DNA from: Streptomyces sp. AA1529
GTDB lineage: Bacteria > Actinomycetota > Actinomycetes > Streptomycetales > Streptomycetaceae
Direction: 5' to 3'
NCBI RefSeq assembly: GCF_000280905.1
Contig: NZ_ALAP01000012.1
Coordinates: forward strand, 1 to 64,000
DNA: 64,000 bases
Shown: positions 1 to 8,413 of the stretch, one piece after another
Layout of the letters: every line of letters begins with the position of its first letter
How positions within the stretch are numbered: position 1 is the stretch's first letter
Translations under genes and position numbers: made by a program
Notes under the pieces: model-generated
The model's database searches: none
What the model saw: the letters and a program-made list of their open reading frames with translations, nothing else
Told to the model about the DNA's origin: nothing

Positions 1-503
1 ACGCCCACCCACTCCTCGGCTCCGTCGGCGAACGTCTGGTGCTTCCAGATCGGGACCTCGTGCTTGAGGTCGTCGATGAGCTTGCGGCAGGCGTCGAACG
101 CCTCCGCGCGGTGCGGACAGGAGACGGCCACGACCACGGCCAGGTCCCCCACCGCCAGGTCCCCGACGCGGTGCGCCGCGGCGAGGGCGCGCACCGGGTG
201 GTCGGCGACGACCTTCTCGGCGACCCGGCGCAGCTCGGCCTCGGCCGAGGGGTGCGAGGAATAGCCCAGACGGGCGACATCGGCGCCGCCGTCGTGATCG
301 CGGACGGTGCCGACGAAGAGCGCCGTGCCGCCCGCGGCGTGGTCGCCGACGGCGGCGAAGACCTCGTCCACGGACAGCGGGGCCGCGCGGATCTCCAGCA
401 ACCGGATCGGGTCCTCGGCTCCCAGTTCGCCGGGGTGGTCGGAGTTCACGTGCCGGTGTCCGGGGCCGTGCTCGCCGTCGTACGTCTGTGCCATGCCGGT
501 CAT
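1..503 (-). CDS. moaE: Molybdopterin synthase catalytic subunit MoaE (3' end cut by window)
   Basis: MoaE is the large subunit of molybdopterin synthase. It transfers sulfur from the MoaD thiocarboxylate to precursor Z in cytoplasmic molybdenum cofactor synthesis. The translation has the family core: an ALFVGTVRDHD segment, a Ser/His-Pro-rich middle, a CPHRAEAF segment and the C-terminal LKHEVPIWKHQTF block that holds the catalytic lysine. It ends in EEWVG at the window edge, so only a few residues should be missing. The start may be the ATG at 503 or the in-frame ATG at 494. It follows the SDR gene in the same direction after a gap of about 110 bp. The call is firm; only the exact start is uncertain. 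Confidence 0.9.
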   Translation of the reverse strand, partial: MTGMAQTYDGEHGPGHRHVNSDHPGELGAEDPIRLLEIRAAPLSVDEVFAAVGDHAAGGTALFVGTVRDHDGGADVARLGYSSHPSAEAELRRVAEKVVADHPVRALAAAHRVGDLAVGDLAVVVAVSCPHRAEAFDACRKLIDDLKHEVPIWKHQTFADGAEEWVG

Positions 504-613
504 GCTGCCCTACCTGCCCCGGATCCGGAACACCTCGCCTGTCGCGCCCGCCGTGTCGTACCCGCGCCGCCGGACCGCGGCCGCGGACTCCGCCGCCGGC
601 CCGCGGGCGCTGC

Positions 614-1714
614 TCACAGCCCGCGCCGCTTGCGGGCCCTGCGCACCAGCGCGGCGGTGCCCAGCAGCGCCACCGTCGCACCCGCGGCGCCGGCCGCGGT
701 GGCCGCCTCCGTCCGGCCCAGTCGCCGCCCCGCGACGGTGTGCCTGCCGGAGACGTCCTCCAGCAGCGCGGCGAGCACCTCCTCGTTCGTCCAGGCCGGG
801 CGCCAGCCCGCATCGTGCAGCCTGCTGCCGCTGACGACCCAGGGGTGCATGGTGTAGGCGAGGTCGGCGGCGGGCGAGGGGGTCAGTCCGAGACGGTGCA
901 GCCGGGAGGCGGCGCCCAGCGCGACGCTGGAGGGCAGCTCCATCCGCCGCATCCCGGTGAGCTGCTCGACCTCCTCCTGCTCCAGCCAGCCGTCGCAGCC
1001 CACCACCATCTCGCCCTCGACCTTCTCCAGCGCGGCGTACTCGAGTGCGCTGACCAGGTCCTCGACGTGGCAGAACTGCCAGCAGGGGCGCGATCCGGCG
1101 ACCACCAGGAGCCGCGGCGACTCGAAGTGGCGGGTGAGCGTGGTGTCCGTACCGGCGCCGACCAGCACGGTGGGGCGCAGGACGGTCACGTTGAGGCCCG
1201 GGTGGGCCCGCGGGGCGCGCTGGGCCAGGCGTTCGAGCTCCAGCAGGTCGCCCACCCCCGTGGCGTCCGCGGTGGCCCGCAGCTCGGCGTCCTCCGCGAG
1301 CGGCACGTCGTTGTCCTGGAGCGCTCCGTAGACCATCGCCGAGGTGCACAGCACGACCCGGCGGACACCGGCGGCCGCCGCCGCGGTCAGCACGGTCTGG
1401 GTGCCGCGCACGTTGAAGGCGGTGCGGGCCACCGGGTCGGTCTCCAGATCCAGGTCGAGCGCCAGGTGGACGACCACGTCCACCGGGTCGCCGTCGCCGC
1501 GCAGCCGGTCGGCGATGGCCGGGTCCCGCACATCCAGGGTGTGCCACTGCGCTTCGGTCACCTCGCCTCTGCGCTCGTCCAGTGCGATGACCTGCTTGAT
1601 CTCCTCGGACGCCGCCAACCGCTCGGTGAGCAGCGCGCCGACCCCCGCGGCGGCGCCGGTGACGGCGACGGTCGGGGTTCGCGCTGCGCGAACGTGGGAC
1701 TCGGAGGAACTCAC
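614..1714 (-). CDS. NAD-dependent epimerase/dehydratase with C-terminal membrane anchor
   Basis: This 366-residue extended SDR-type protein has an N-terminal Rossmann glycine motif (TGAAAGVG, about residues 20-27), a DVVVHLA strand and a CTSAMVYGA segment near the active site. The usual YxxxK pair is not obvious, because the expected position reads DLLELERLAQR, so catalysis is not assured. The last 30 residues form an Ala/Leu-rich hydrophobic helix followed by RRARKRR, which looks like a C-terminal tail anchor with a basic cytoplasmic end. It is divergent from the metalloprotease gene and upstream of moaE. The substrate is unknown; NAD(P)-dependent sugar-nucleotide or sterol-type chemistry are both possible. 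Confidence 0.75.
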   Translation of the reverse strand: MSSSESHVRAARTPTVAVTGAAAGVGALLTERLAASEEIKQVIALDERRGEVTEAQWHTLDVRDPAIADRLRGDGDPVDVVVHLALDLDLETDPVARTAFNVRGTQTVLTAAAAAGVRRVVLCTSAMVYGALQDNDVPLAEDAELRATADATGVGDLLELERLAQRAPRAHPGLNVTVLRPTVLVGAGTDTTLTRHFESPRLLVVAGSRPCWQFCHVEDLVSALEYAALEKVEGEMVVGCDGWLEQEEVEQLTGMRRMELPSSVALGAASRLHRLGLTPSPAADLAYTMHPWVVSGSRLHDAGWRPAWTNEEVLAALLEDVSGRHTVAGRRLGRTEAATAAGAAGATVALLGTAALVRRARKRRGL

Positions 1715-1902
1715 CGGGCGTCTCCAGTGGTTGTTTCTGGTACGGGGTGCGCAGGCTCCATCCTGCCTGACTCGTGTCTAGGCTGGAGGCAGAGCCCACA
1801 GATCGCACCAGGACGTACCGGCGCAGAACCCGACCGCACCCAGGACATGCAGACCGTCCACGAACCACCAGACCGTCCTACGAGACAGAGCCGAGGAAAC
1901 CC

Positions 1903-3438
1903 GTGAGTGACACCCCATTCGGATTCGGCGTACCTCCTGAGGAGCCCGAGGACGGGAACGACGGCGAGAAGAAGCCGGGCGGCGACCAGCCGAACCCGTT
2001 CGGTTTCGGCGGCGCCCCGGGCTCCGGCGGCGCCGACAACCCCCTGGCGGCGATGTTCGGCTCGCTGGGCGGCGGACAGGGCCAGCTCGACCCGAGCGAC
2101 CTGGGTGCCGCCTTCCAGAAGCTCGGCCAGATGCTCTCCTACGAGGGCGGCCCGGTGAACTGGGACATGGCCAAGGACATCGCACGGCAGACGGTCGCGT
2201 CGGGGGCCCAGGACGGCTCGAAGGACGCCTCCGTCAGCCCGCACGACCGCGCCGCCGTCGAGGAGGCCGTACGCCTGGCCGACCTGTGGCTGGACGGAGT
2301 GACCTCCCTGCCCTCCGGCTCCGGCGCCGCGGTGGCCTGGAGCCGCGCGGAGTGGGTCGAGGCCACCCTGCCCGTCTGGAAGGACCTGGTCGACCCCGTC
2401 GCCGAGCGCGTCGGTGCCGCCATGGGCGATGTGCTGCCCGAGGAGATGCAGGCGATGGCCGGCCCGCTGCTCGGCATGATGCGCTCCATGGGGGGCGCCA
2501 TGTTCGGCACCCAGATCGGGCAGGCACTGGGCGTGCTGGCGGGCGAGGTCGTCGGTTCCACGGACATCGGGCTCCCGCTGGGGCCCGCCAACAAGGCGGC
2601 ACTGCTGCCGGTCAACATCGAGGCGCTCGGCGGCGGACTGGGCATCCCGCTGGAGGAGGTCCGCCTCTACCTGGCCCTCCGGGAGACCGCACACCAGCGG
2701 CTGTTCGCGCACGTCCCCTGGCTGCGCTCGCACCTCTTCGGCGCCGTCGAGGGCTACGCCCGGGGCATCAAGGTGGACACCGCCAAGCTGGAGGACGTGG
2801 TCGGGCAGATCGACCCGCAGCGCCCCGAGGAACTGCAGGAAGCGCTCCAGCAGGGCATGTTCCAGCCGGAGGACTCCCCGCAGCAGAAGGCGGCGCTCGC
2901 CCGGCTGGAGACGGCGCTGGCGCTGGTCGAGGGCTGGGTGGACGCGGTGGTGCACGCCGCGGCCGAACCGCACCTGCCCTCCGCCTCCGCGCTGCGCGAG
3001 ACGCTGCGCAGGCGGCGCGCCTCCGGCGGCCCGGCGGAGCAGACCTTCTCCACGCTGATCGGCCTGGAGCTGCGCCCCCGGCGGCTGCGCGACGCCTCCC
3101 GGCTGTGGGCCTCGCTCGCCGACGCCCGGGGTGCCGAGGGCCGCGACGCCGTGTGGGAGCACCCGGACATGCTGCCGACGGCCGCCGACCTGGACGACCC
3201 GGACGCCTTCGTCCATCACGAGCAGCCGGACTTCTCCGAGCTGGACAAGATGCTGGGCGACGCGGCCGCCGCGGACGGCGGCACCGGCTCCAGCACCGAC
3301 ACCGGCACCGGCAGGACCCGGCAGGACAAGGCCGGGGACGAGGCATCCGGGGACGACCGGTCGCAGGAGAAGCGCTCCGGGGAGCAACCCGGCGGCACGG
3401 ACGGCACCGACGGCGGCGAGGGCGAAGGCACGCGGTGA
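1903..3438 (+). CDS. Zinc-dependent metalloprotease-like protein (DUF2342 family)
   Basis: This 511-residue protein belongs to the actinobacterial DUF2342 family, often annotated as a zinc-dependent metalloprotease or putative hydrolase. Visible features are a Gly/Pro-rich start, the conserved helical segment MRSMGGAMFGTQIGQALG, and the family signature LALRETAHQRLFAHVPWL with its Glu and His. The C-terminal 60 residues are acidic, Gly/Thr-rich low complexity. I chose the GTG at 1903 because GAGG lies about 6 nt upstream and the conserved GFGxP start follows; an open frame from 1774 has no support. The stop overlaps the NUDIX start (GTGA), so the two genes are probably translationally coupled. 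The physiological substrate is unknown. A DUF2342 gene sits at the comparable place in mycobacteria (Rv3195). Confidence 0.82.
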   Translation: MSDTPFGFGVPPEEPEDGNDGEKKPGGDQPNPFGFGGAPGSGGADNPLAAMFGSLGGGQGQLDPSDLGAAFQKLGQMLSYEGGPVNWDMAKDIARQTVASGAQDGSKDASVSPHDRAAVEEAVRLADLWLDGVTSLPSGSGAAVAWSRAEWVEATLPVWKDLVDPVAERVGAAMGDVLPEEMQAMAGPLLGMMRSMGGAMFGTQIGQALGVLAGEVVGSTDIGLPLGPANKAALLPVNIEALGGGLGIPLEEVRLYLALRETAHQRLFAHVPWLRSHLFGAVEGYARGIKVDTAKLEDVVGQIDPQRPEELQEALQQGMFQPEDSPQQKAALARLETALALVEGWVDAVVHAAAEPHLPSASALRETLRRRRASGGPAEQTFSTLIGLELRPRRLRDASRLWASLADARGAEGRDAVWEHPDMLPTAADLDDPDAFVHHEQPDFSELDKMLGDAAAADGGTGSSTDTGTGRTRQDKAGDEASGDDRSQEKRSGEQPGGTDGTDGGEGEGTR

Positions 3439-4013
3439 GCGCGTCACCGGACGGCCTCCACGCGGATGCGGAGCGTGTCCTCACCCGGTGGCGCAGCCAG
3501 GACGGCGACCCCGCCCAGGAGGAGCTGCGCGAGGAGTATCTGCGCCACCTCGCCGACCGGCCGGACGGCATGTGGAAGGCGTGCTCCGCGGGGCACATCA
3601 CCGCCAGCGCGATGGTCGTCGACCCGCGGAAGAACCGGGTGCTGCTGACGCTCCACCGCAAGCTGGGCAGATGGCTGCAGATGGGGGGCCACTGCGAGCC
3701 GGAGGACACCACCCTGGCAGGGGCCGCGCTGCGGGAGGCCACGGAGGAGTCGGGCATTCCGGGCCTCTCCCTGCTGCCCGGCGGCCCGCTCCGGCTCGAC
3801 AGGCACCGCACGCCCTGCGCCTGGCATCTGGACGTGCAGTACGCGGCTCTCGCCCCCGAGGGCGCCGTCGCGGCGATCAGCGAGGAGTCCCTGGACCTGC
3901 GCTGGTTCGGCTTCGAAGAGGTGGCCGGGGTCGAGGACGAGTCCGTGGTGCGGCTCGCCCGGCTCTCGGCCGCGGCCGTCGCGGTCAGCCCCGGCCGGGG
4001 CCCTCTTCCGTGA
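3435..4013 (+). CDS. NUDIX hydrolase
   Basis: This 192-residue cytoplasmic NUDIX protein hydrolyses a nucleoside diphosphate linked to another moiety; the substrate cannot be predicted. The NUDIX box is complete: GGHCEPEDTTLAGAALREATEESG fits GX5EX7REUXEEXGU, with the metal-binding glutamates present. The GTG start overlaps the stop of the upstream metalloprotease gene in a GTGA junction, implying one operon. Its 3' end overlaps the convergent YgjP-type metallopeptidase gene by 29 bp. The N-terminal 55 residues before the NUDIX fold are helical and Arg/Glu-rich. Confidence 0.88.
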   Translation: MSASPDGLHADAERVLTRWRSQDGDPAQEELREEYLRHLADRPDGMWKACSAGHITASAMVVDPRKNRVLLTLHRKLGRWLQMGGHCEPEDTTLAGAALREATEESGIPGLSLLPGGPLRLDRHRTPCAWHLDVQYAALAPEGAVAAISEESLDLRWFGFEEVAGVEDESVVRLARLSAAAVAVSPGRGPLP

Positions 4014-4596
4014 CGGGGTCGGAGCCCTCCTGCGGGACGGCTCCGGGCCCGTTTCCCCCGACGGGCTGGTGCGGCAGCCGCTCGGCCGCCGCCACCCCCT
4101 CCAGATAGCCGCGCGCCCGCTCGGTGCGCGGATAGGCCTCCAGCAGTCGCCAGAACCGCGTGCCGTGGCCGGGCACCAGCAGATGCGACAGCTCGTGCAG
4201 CAGCACGTAGTCGATGACGTACTCGGGCATGCCCTGCAACCGGTGGGAGAGCCGGATACTGCCCTCCGCCGGCGTGCAGGAGCCCCAGCGGGTGTTCTGG
4301 TTGGTCACCCAGCGCACCGAGGCGGGCCGGGCATGCCCGCCGAGATACTGCTCCGAGAGGGTTGCCGCGCGCCGGGCGAGGTCGCTGTCGTCGAGCATGC
4401 GCCTGCTCTCCTGGGCGGCCAGCTTGTCGAGCATCACGCCGACCCAGCGCGCTTCCTCGTCCGCCGTCATGCGCGCCGGCAGCAGCACGACGGTGCGGTC
4501 GCCTTCGCGGTAGGCGGAGACGGTGCGGCGTCGGCGGGTGCTGCGGCGCACCTCGACCGCGCGTCGGCTGGTGCTGTTCAGCGGGTCGGCGGGCAC
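3985..4596 (-). CDS. YgjP/DUF45-type zinc metallopeptidase (M48-like)
   Basis: This 203-residue protein carries HELSHLLVPGHGTRFW, a HExxH zinc motif followed by a downstream GHG histidine as in YgjP/DUF45 (WLM/SprT-like) metallopeptidases. The preceding TRWGSCTPAEGSIRLSHRL block is also diagnostic of this group. It lacks a signal peptide and should be cytoplasmic; its substrate is unknown. The last 29 bp overlap the end of the NUDIX gene on the other strand. The C-terminal 40 residues are low complexity and probably dispensable. Confidence 0.85.
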   Translation of the reverse strand: MPADPLNSTSRRAVEVRRSTRRRRTVSAYREGDRTVVLLPARMTADEEARWVGVMLDKLAAQESRRMLDDSDLARRAATLSEQYLGGHARPASVRWVTNQNTRWGSCTPAEGSIRLSHRLQGMPEYVIDYVLLHELSHLLVPGHGTRFWRLLEAYPRTERARGYLEGVAAAERLPHQPVGGNGPGAVPQEGSDPVTEEGPGRG

Positions 4597-4830
4597 GCCA
4601 CGACGTTACCCGCTGCGGTCGGCGGAAGTCCCGCCTCCAGGCTTGTTCGAGGGGGAAAGGCGACAACGGACCGGGGCACGGCGAGAGTGAACGGCTCACG
4701 CTTGTATGACTGATGCCGTCTCCTGTGGACAACTCGCTCCGCGCGATCCGCCCACGGCGGCATGCTGTCCCCAGTGATCGACAGCCGAGCCGGGTCGAGT
4801 CCCGGCACGTCAGGGGGGAACGTGCACCCG

Positions 4831-5913
4831 ATGATCAAGCCCGCGCTGCGGCGGGGCTGGCGAGACAGGCAGACCGTGCAGTGCGGTGTGGCGCCCGCGC
4901 ACGCGGTGCTGCTGGGACCGTTGAGCGACGCGGCGGCGGCCTTCATCGAGATGATGGACGGAACCCGCAGCATGGAGCGGCTCCAGCAGGAAGCGGACCG
5001 GCTCGGCCTGGCACCCCGGACCCCGGCGAGGATCACCGAGCGGCTCAGCGCCGCCGGGGTGCTGGACGACGCGACGGCCGACCGCGAAGCCGCGGCGCAC
5101 GTCAGCGACCGGCTGCGGCCGGACCTGGCGTCACTGTCCGTGGTGCACCGCGAACCGGGCGGTGGGGTGCGCCGGCTTGCCGCCCGGCGGGCCGCGCGCG
5201 TCCAGGTGCGAGGGCTGGGCCGGGTGGGCACCGCGGTGGCCGCCGCCCTGTCGGCCGCGGGGGTGGGCCAGGTGGACGTGGCGGACGGGGGTGTCGTGGA
5301 GGAGTGGGACACCGCGCCGTGCGGAGTACCTCCGGAGCAGGTGGGCACGCGCCGCGATGTGGCGGCCCGCGGCGTGGTGCGCCGCTCCCGCTCCTGGCGG
5401 AGCGGCGCCCGTTCCGAGACCGGCCTGGTGGTGGTGACACCGCGGGACGGCCTGGACGCCTACGCGCCCGACCCGGAGACCACCGAGCGCTTCATGGAGG
5501 CGGGAACACCGCATCTGTTCGGCGGAGTGGTGGAGGCCACCGGCGTGGTCGGTCCGCTGGTGCTGCCCGGTTCCGCGCCGTGCGCGGAGTGCCTGGCACG
5601 CACCCGGGCCGAACGGGAGCCCAGCTGGCCGATGCTGGTGGGCCAGTGGCGGACGGCGAGCAGACGGCGCACGGGGGTCCCCGCCTGCGACACGGCACTG
5701 GCCACCATGGTGGCGGGCGCGGTCGCCTCCTACGCGCTGAGCTATCTGGACGGGGACGGAGCCTGCGCGGTGGGCTACCGGCTGCGGTTCGCACTGCCCC
5801 ACCTGCTGCCGGACACCGAGCAGTTCGCGGCGCATCCGGAGTGTCCGTGCGGTGCCGCTTCGGTGACTGCGCCCCCCGCACCGCCGCGAACGGCCGAAGG
5901 CAGGCGACAATGA
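4831..5913 (+). CDS. ThiF/E1-like protein of the actinobacterial TOMM leader-binding type
   Basis: This 360-residue protein has an N-terminal winged-helix-like region (about 1-95), then a ThiF/E1-like Rossmann core with GLGRVGTAVA. A cysteine pair in PCAECLARTRAER, the segment EPSWPMLVGQW, and ACDTALATMVAGAVASYAL match actinobacterial proteins annotated as ThiF family or TOMM precursor leader-binding. The arginine and NxxRQ elements of active E1 enzymes are not evident, so adenylation activity is doubtful. No YcaO or precursor peptide gene is nearby. The ATG at 4831 is preferred because GGGGGGA lies about 10 nt upstream; the GTG at 4822 is too close to it. It precedes the ABC1 kinase gene and may share its transcript. 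Confidence 0.7.
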   Translation: MIKPALRRGWRDRQTVQCGVAPAHAVLLGPLSDAAAAFIEMMDGTRSMERLQQEADRLGLAPRTPARITERLSAAGVLDDATADREAAAHVSDRLRPDLASLSVVHREPGGGVRRLAARRAARVQVRGLGRVGTAVAAALSAAGVGQVDVADGGVVEEWDTAPCGVPPEQVGTRRDVAARGVVRRSRSWRSGARSETGLVVVTPRDGLDAYAPDPETTERFMEAGTPHLFGGVVEATGVVGPLVLPGSAPCAECLARTRAEREPSWPMLVGQWRTASRRRTGVPACDTALATMVAGAVASYALSYLDGDGACAVGYRLRFALPHLLPDTEQFAAHPECPCGAASVTAPPAPPRTAEGRRQ

Positions 5914-5973
5914 CCGGGTGGCCGACGTCCTCGGTGCTGTCTCGGTTGAGCTGTCAGGGAGTTGGAGGGACGC

Positions 5974-7389
5974 ATGTCTGATCTTCCGCGCAAGGCGGTG
6001 ACCCGGACGGCCAAGCTGGCCGCCCTGCCGCTGGGCTTCGCGGGCCGCTCCGCATGGGGGCTCGGCAAGCGCCTCGGGGGCCTGTCCGCCGATCTCGTCG
6101 GCCAGGAGCTGCAGCAGCGGACCGCCGAGCAGCTCTTCAAGGTCCTCGGCGAGTTGAAGGGCGGTGCCATGAAGTTCGGGCAGGCCCTCTCGGTCTTCGA
6201 GTCCGCTCTCCCCGACGAACTGGCGGGTCCCTACCGTGCCACCCTGACCCGGCTCCAGGAAGCCGCGCCGCCGATGCCCGCCGGCACCGTGCACAGAGTG
6301 CTGGAGGAAGAGCTGGGCCAGGAGTGGCGTGAGTACTTCGCCGAGTTCGACGACAAGCCCGCCGCGGCGGCCTCCATAGGCCAGGTGCACCGCGCCGTCT
6401 GGCACGACGGGCAGGATGTCGCGGTCAAGGTGCAGTACCCGGGCGCCGGCGAGGCCCTCGTCTCCGACCTCACCCAACTGAGCCGATTCGCCCGGCTGCT
6501 GGGCCCGCTGATACCGGGAATGGACATCAAACCGCTCATCGCGGAGCTGCACGAGCGGATCGCGGAGGAGCTGGACTACAGCCTGGAGGCGGAGGCCCAG
6601 CGCAGCTACGCGGAGGAGTACGAGGCGGACGAGGACGTCGTCGTCCCGCAGGTGGTCCACCAGGCCGACCGGGTGCTGGTGTCCCAGTGGCTGGAGGGCG
6701 TACCGCTCTCCCGGGTGATCGCCGACGGCAGCCAGGAGGAACGGGACCGGGCCGGACTGCTGCTGAGCCGGTTCCTCTTCTCCGGCCCCGTACGCACCGG
6801 ACTGCTGCACGCGGACCCGCACCCGGGGAACTTCCGGCTGGTCCCCGGGGACACCGGGACATCCGCCGACTGGCGGCTGGGAGTGCTGGACTTCGGCACC
6901 GTGGACCGACTGCCGGAGGGGCTGCCCCCGACGATCGGCGAGGTGCTGCGGATGATGCTCGACGGAGACGCGGACACGGCCTACGCCCTGCTGCGCGACG
7001 AGGGCTTCGTCAAGCAGGAGATAGCGCTGGAGCCGGAGGCGGTACGGGAGTATCTGCTGCCGATCGTCGAGCCCGCCTGCGTGGAGGAGTTCACCTTCAG
7101 CAGGGACTGGATGCGCGAACAGGCGGCCCGGATCGCCGACCCCCGCTCCGCGGCCCACCAGCTGGGGCGGCAACTCAACCTGCCGCCGTCCTATCTGCTG
7201 ATCCACCGGGTGACGCTCAGCACCATCGGCGTCCTGTGCCAGCTGGGCGCGACGGTGCGGATGCGGCACGACATGGAGACCTGGGTACCGGGGTTCGCCA
7301 CCGCTGAGATGCCGCAGCCCGGGTCGTCCGAGGAGCCGCCGGACGGGGAGACGGCAGGGCCCGAGGAGGAGCCGGAGATCGCCCTGTGA
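5974..7389 (+). CDS. ABC1/UbiB (AarF) family atypical kinase
   Basis: This 471-residue ABC1-family protein kinase-like protein has the defining KxGQ motif (GGAMKFGQALS, about residue 65), the Ala-rich nucleotide loop AAASIGQVHRA, the VKVQYP lysine, HADPHPGNF catalytic loop and DFG (LDFGTVD). ABC1 proteins act as ATPases or kinases linked to quinone or lipid metabolism, but no ubiquinone pathway exists in actinobacteria, so the role is open. The ATG at 5974 is supported by GGAGGGA 4 nt upstream. The acidic tail after about residue 440 is low complexity. The comparable mycobacterial gene (Rv3197) lies beside whiB7, as here. A strong terminator follows. Confidence 0.9.
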   Translation: MSDLPRKAVTRTAKLAALPLGFAGRSAWGLGKRLGGLSADLVGQELQQRTAEQLFKVLGELKGGAMKFGQALSVFESALPDELAGPYRATLTRLQEAAPPMPAGTVHRVLEEELGQEWREYFAEFDDKPAAAASIGQVHRAVWHDGQDVAVKVQYPGAGEALVSDLTQLSRFARLLGPLIPGMDIKPLIAELHERIAEELDYSLEAEAQRSYAEEYEADEDVVVPQVVHQADRVLVSQWLEGVPLSRVIADGSQEERDRAGLLLSRFLFSGPVRTGLLHADPHPGNFRLVPGDTGTSADWRLGVLDFGTVDRLPEGLPPTIGEVLRMMLDGDADTAYALLRDEGFVKQEIALEPEAVREYLLPIVEPACVEEFTFSRDWMREQAARIADPRSAAHQLGRQLNLPPSYLLIHRVTLSTIGVLCQLGATVRMRHDMETWVPGFATAEMPQPGSSEEPPDGETAGPEEEPEIAL

Positions 7390-7467
7390 GCAGGGGCCGC
7401 ACTCCGGCCGCCGGACGGCACACGACCCCGCGGCGGCGGTGACGACGGAGAGCCGGAGACACCGGAG

Positions 7468-7507
7468 ACACCGGAGAGCCGGGGCGCTCGCCCCGGCTCT
7501 CCGGTGT
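7468..7507. terminator. Bidirectional intrinsic terminator between the ABC1 kinase gene and the wblC operon
   Basis: A perfect inverted repeat, acaccggagagccggggcg (7468-7486) with its complement at 7489-7507, folds into an 18-bp GC hairpin with a tetraloop. It lies between two convergent transcription units. No long T tract follows, which is usual in Streptomyces. Confidence 0.8.
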
Positions 7508-7548
7508 TCAGGTCATCCGGACCGAATCTTCAGCCCACCCAGGCCGGA

Positions 7549-7794
7549 TCACTGCATCACGGCCATGGCGAGGGCACGCCGCGCGCGGAGCGTCGCGCGC
7601 TCCGCGCGCCGCTGAAGGCGCCGCGCGGTCCTCAGCCGCAGCGCCCTGCGTTCGGATTCGGCCTCGTGCATTCGTTGCTGTATCTGTGCTCTGGCCAGGC
7701 TTTCTGGCATGAGTTGCATGTCGCGGGTCCTGTTCTGACGGACGACTGTCGCGTCGGAGCGAGTGCGTGCGGTGGTCTCGTGGAGGGGTGTCAT
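7549..7794 (-). CDS. Small Arg-rich protein downstream of wblC
   Basis: This 81-residue, strongly basic protein follows wblC in the same direction after about 110 bp. From the ATG at 7794 it contains a Thr/Arg-rich first third, then QLMPESLARAQIQQRMHEAE and an almost continuous Arg/Ala helix (RRLQRRAERATLRARRALAM). The composition suggests a long amphipathic or coiled-coil helix that could bind nucleic acid. I know of no function; similar short proteins follow wblC in other Streptomyces as far as I recall. An upstream in-frame start at 7911 would add 39 residues but overlaps the wblC stop; an AGGA about 7 nt before 7794 favours the shorter form. Confidence 0.6.
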   Translation of the reverse strand: MTPLHETTARTRSDATVVRQNRTRDMQLMPESLARAQIQQRMHEAESERRALRLRTARRLQRRAERATLRARRALAMAVMQ

Positions 7795-7907
7795 CGTCGG
7801 GTCCTGCTTCGTGAGGTGGCGCGTACGGGGATCCAGCGCCGACGGGCTGTCGATCGTTCCGGCAACCGCCTTGCGGCGGGCGGGCGATCCATGGCGGCGA
7901 CGGGGGT

Positions 7908-8276
7908 TCATGCCGTCACCGGGTTCTTGCGGGGACGGCCCCGCGGACGCTTCCGCGGCACCACGACGCCCTGTACGAACAGCTCGCCGCCCCAGACGCC
8001 CCAGGGCTCGCGGCGGTCCTTGGCCCCGGCGAGGCAGGCCTCGCGCAGCGGGCAGGTCTGGCAGAGGGACTTCGCGTACTCGACGTCCGCGGGGGACTCG
8101 GCGAAGAAGACCTCGGGGTCGTAGGAGCGGCAGGGAACATCGACGCCGAGCCGCTCGATGGCGTCGTCGAGCTCGGTGAGGGTGATCTGCGGGGCGGTCA
8201 AGGAGTCCTCCGTGGTGAGATCAGGCGGCAGAGAAGGCGCGGGGCGCAACGTGTCAGGGTGCGTCTCGGTGTGCAC
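7908..8276 (-). CDS. wblC: WhiB-family Fe-S transcription factor WblC (WhiB7)
   Basis: WblC/WhiB7 is a redox-linked [4Fe-4S] regulator. It binds the primary sigma factor and activates intrinsic antibiotic-resistance genes when translation is inhibited. The 122-residue product has the four cluster cysteines (C49, C72, C75, C81 in the LCQTCPLREAC block), the GVWGG turn (93-97) and a C-terminal AT-hook (RKRPRGRPRK, about 108-117), which separates WhiB7 from other WhiB proteins. I chose the GTG at 8276 because AGGAAG lies 7 nt upstream; the longer frame from a TTG at 8342 would begin inside the attenuator U-tract. It has its own promoter and a leader of about 520 nt with an upstream ORF. Confidence 0.92.
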   Translation of the reverse strand: MHTETHPDTLRPAPSLPPDLTTEDSLTAPQITLTELDDAIERLGVDVPCRSYDPEVFFAESPADVEYAKSLCQTCPLREACLAGAKDRREPWGVWGGELFVQGVVVPRKRPRGRPRKNPVTA

Positions 8277-8340
8277 TGCGGTTCTTCCTGTCTGTTGGAT
8301 GTCTGTTGTCGTGTCGGGCCGGCTGGTGGCCGGTCGGGGC

Positions 8341-8381
8341 AAACAGAAGGGCCGCGGATCCCGATGTGGGTTCCGCGGCCC
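8341..8381 (-). terminator. Intrinsic terminator (attenuator) in the wblC leader
   Basis: On the minus strand, gggccgcggaaccc (8381-8368) pairs with gggatccgcggccc (8362-8349) across a 5-nt loop, with one mismatch in 14 pairs, and is followed by TTCTGTTT (8348-8341). This is a standard intrinsic terminator placed 65 nt upstream of the wblC start and just after the upstream ORF. Transcription attenuation by such a terminator is established for whiB7/wblC leaders. Confidence 0.8.
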
Positions 8382-8394
8382 TGGAAGGTGCCGA

Positions 8395-8413
8395 CCTGAT
8401 CTCGCCGATCAGG
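8395..8413 (-). promoter_or_regulatory. Stem-loop overlapping the uORF stop codon
   Basis: CCTGATC (8413-8407 read on the minus strand) and GATCAGG (8401-8395) form a perfect 7-bp stem with a 5-nt loop. The TGA stop of the upstream ORF (8411-8409) lies inside the 5' arm. A ribosome stalled near the stop would open this stem, so it is a candidate switch between antiterminator and terminator. The function is inferred. Confidence 0.5.

Noticed and set aside
1774..1902. N-terminal extension of the DUF2342 protein
   Set aside because: Arg/Pro-rich and in the divergent promoter region; the GTG at 1903 has the ribosome site and conserved start.
8277..8342. N-terminal extension of wblC to a TTG at 8342
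   Set aside because: The codon lies in the terminator U-tract and has no ribosome site; WhiB7 proteins do not need the extra 22 residues.
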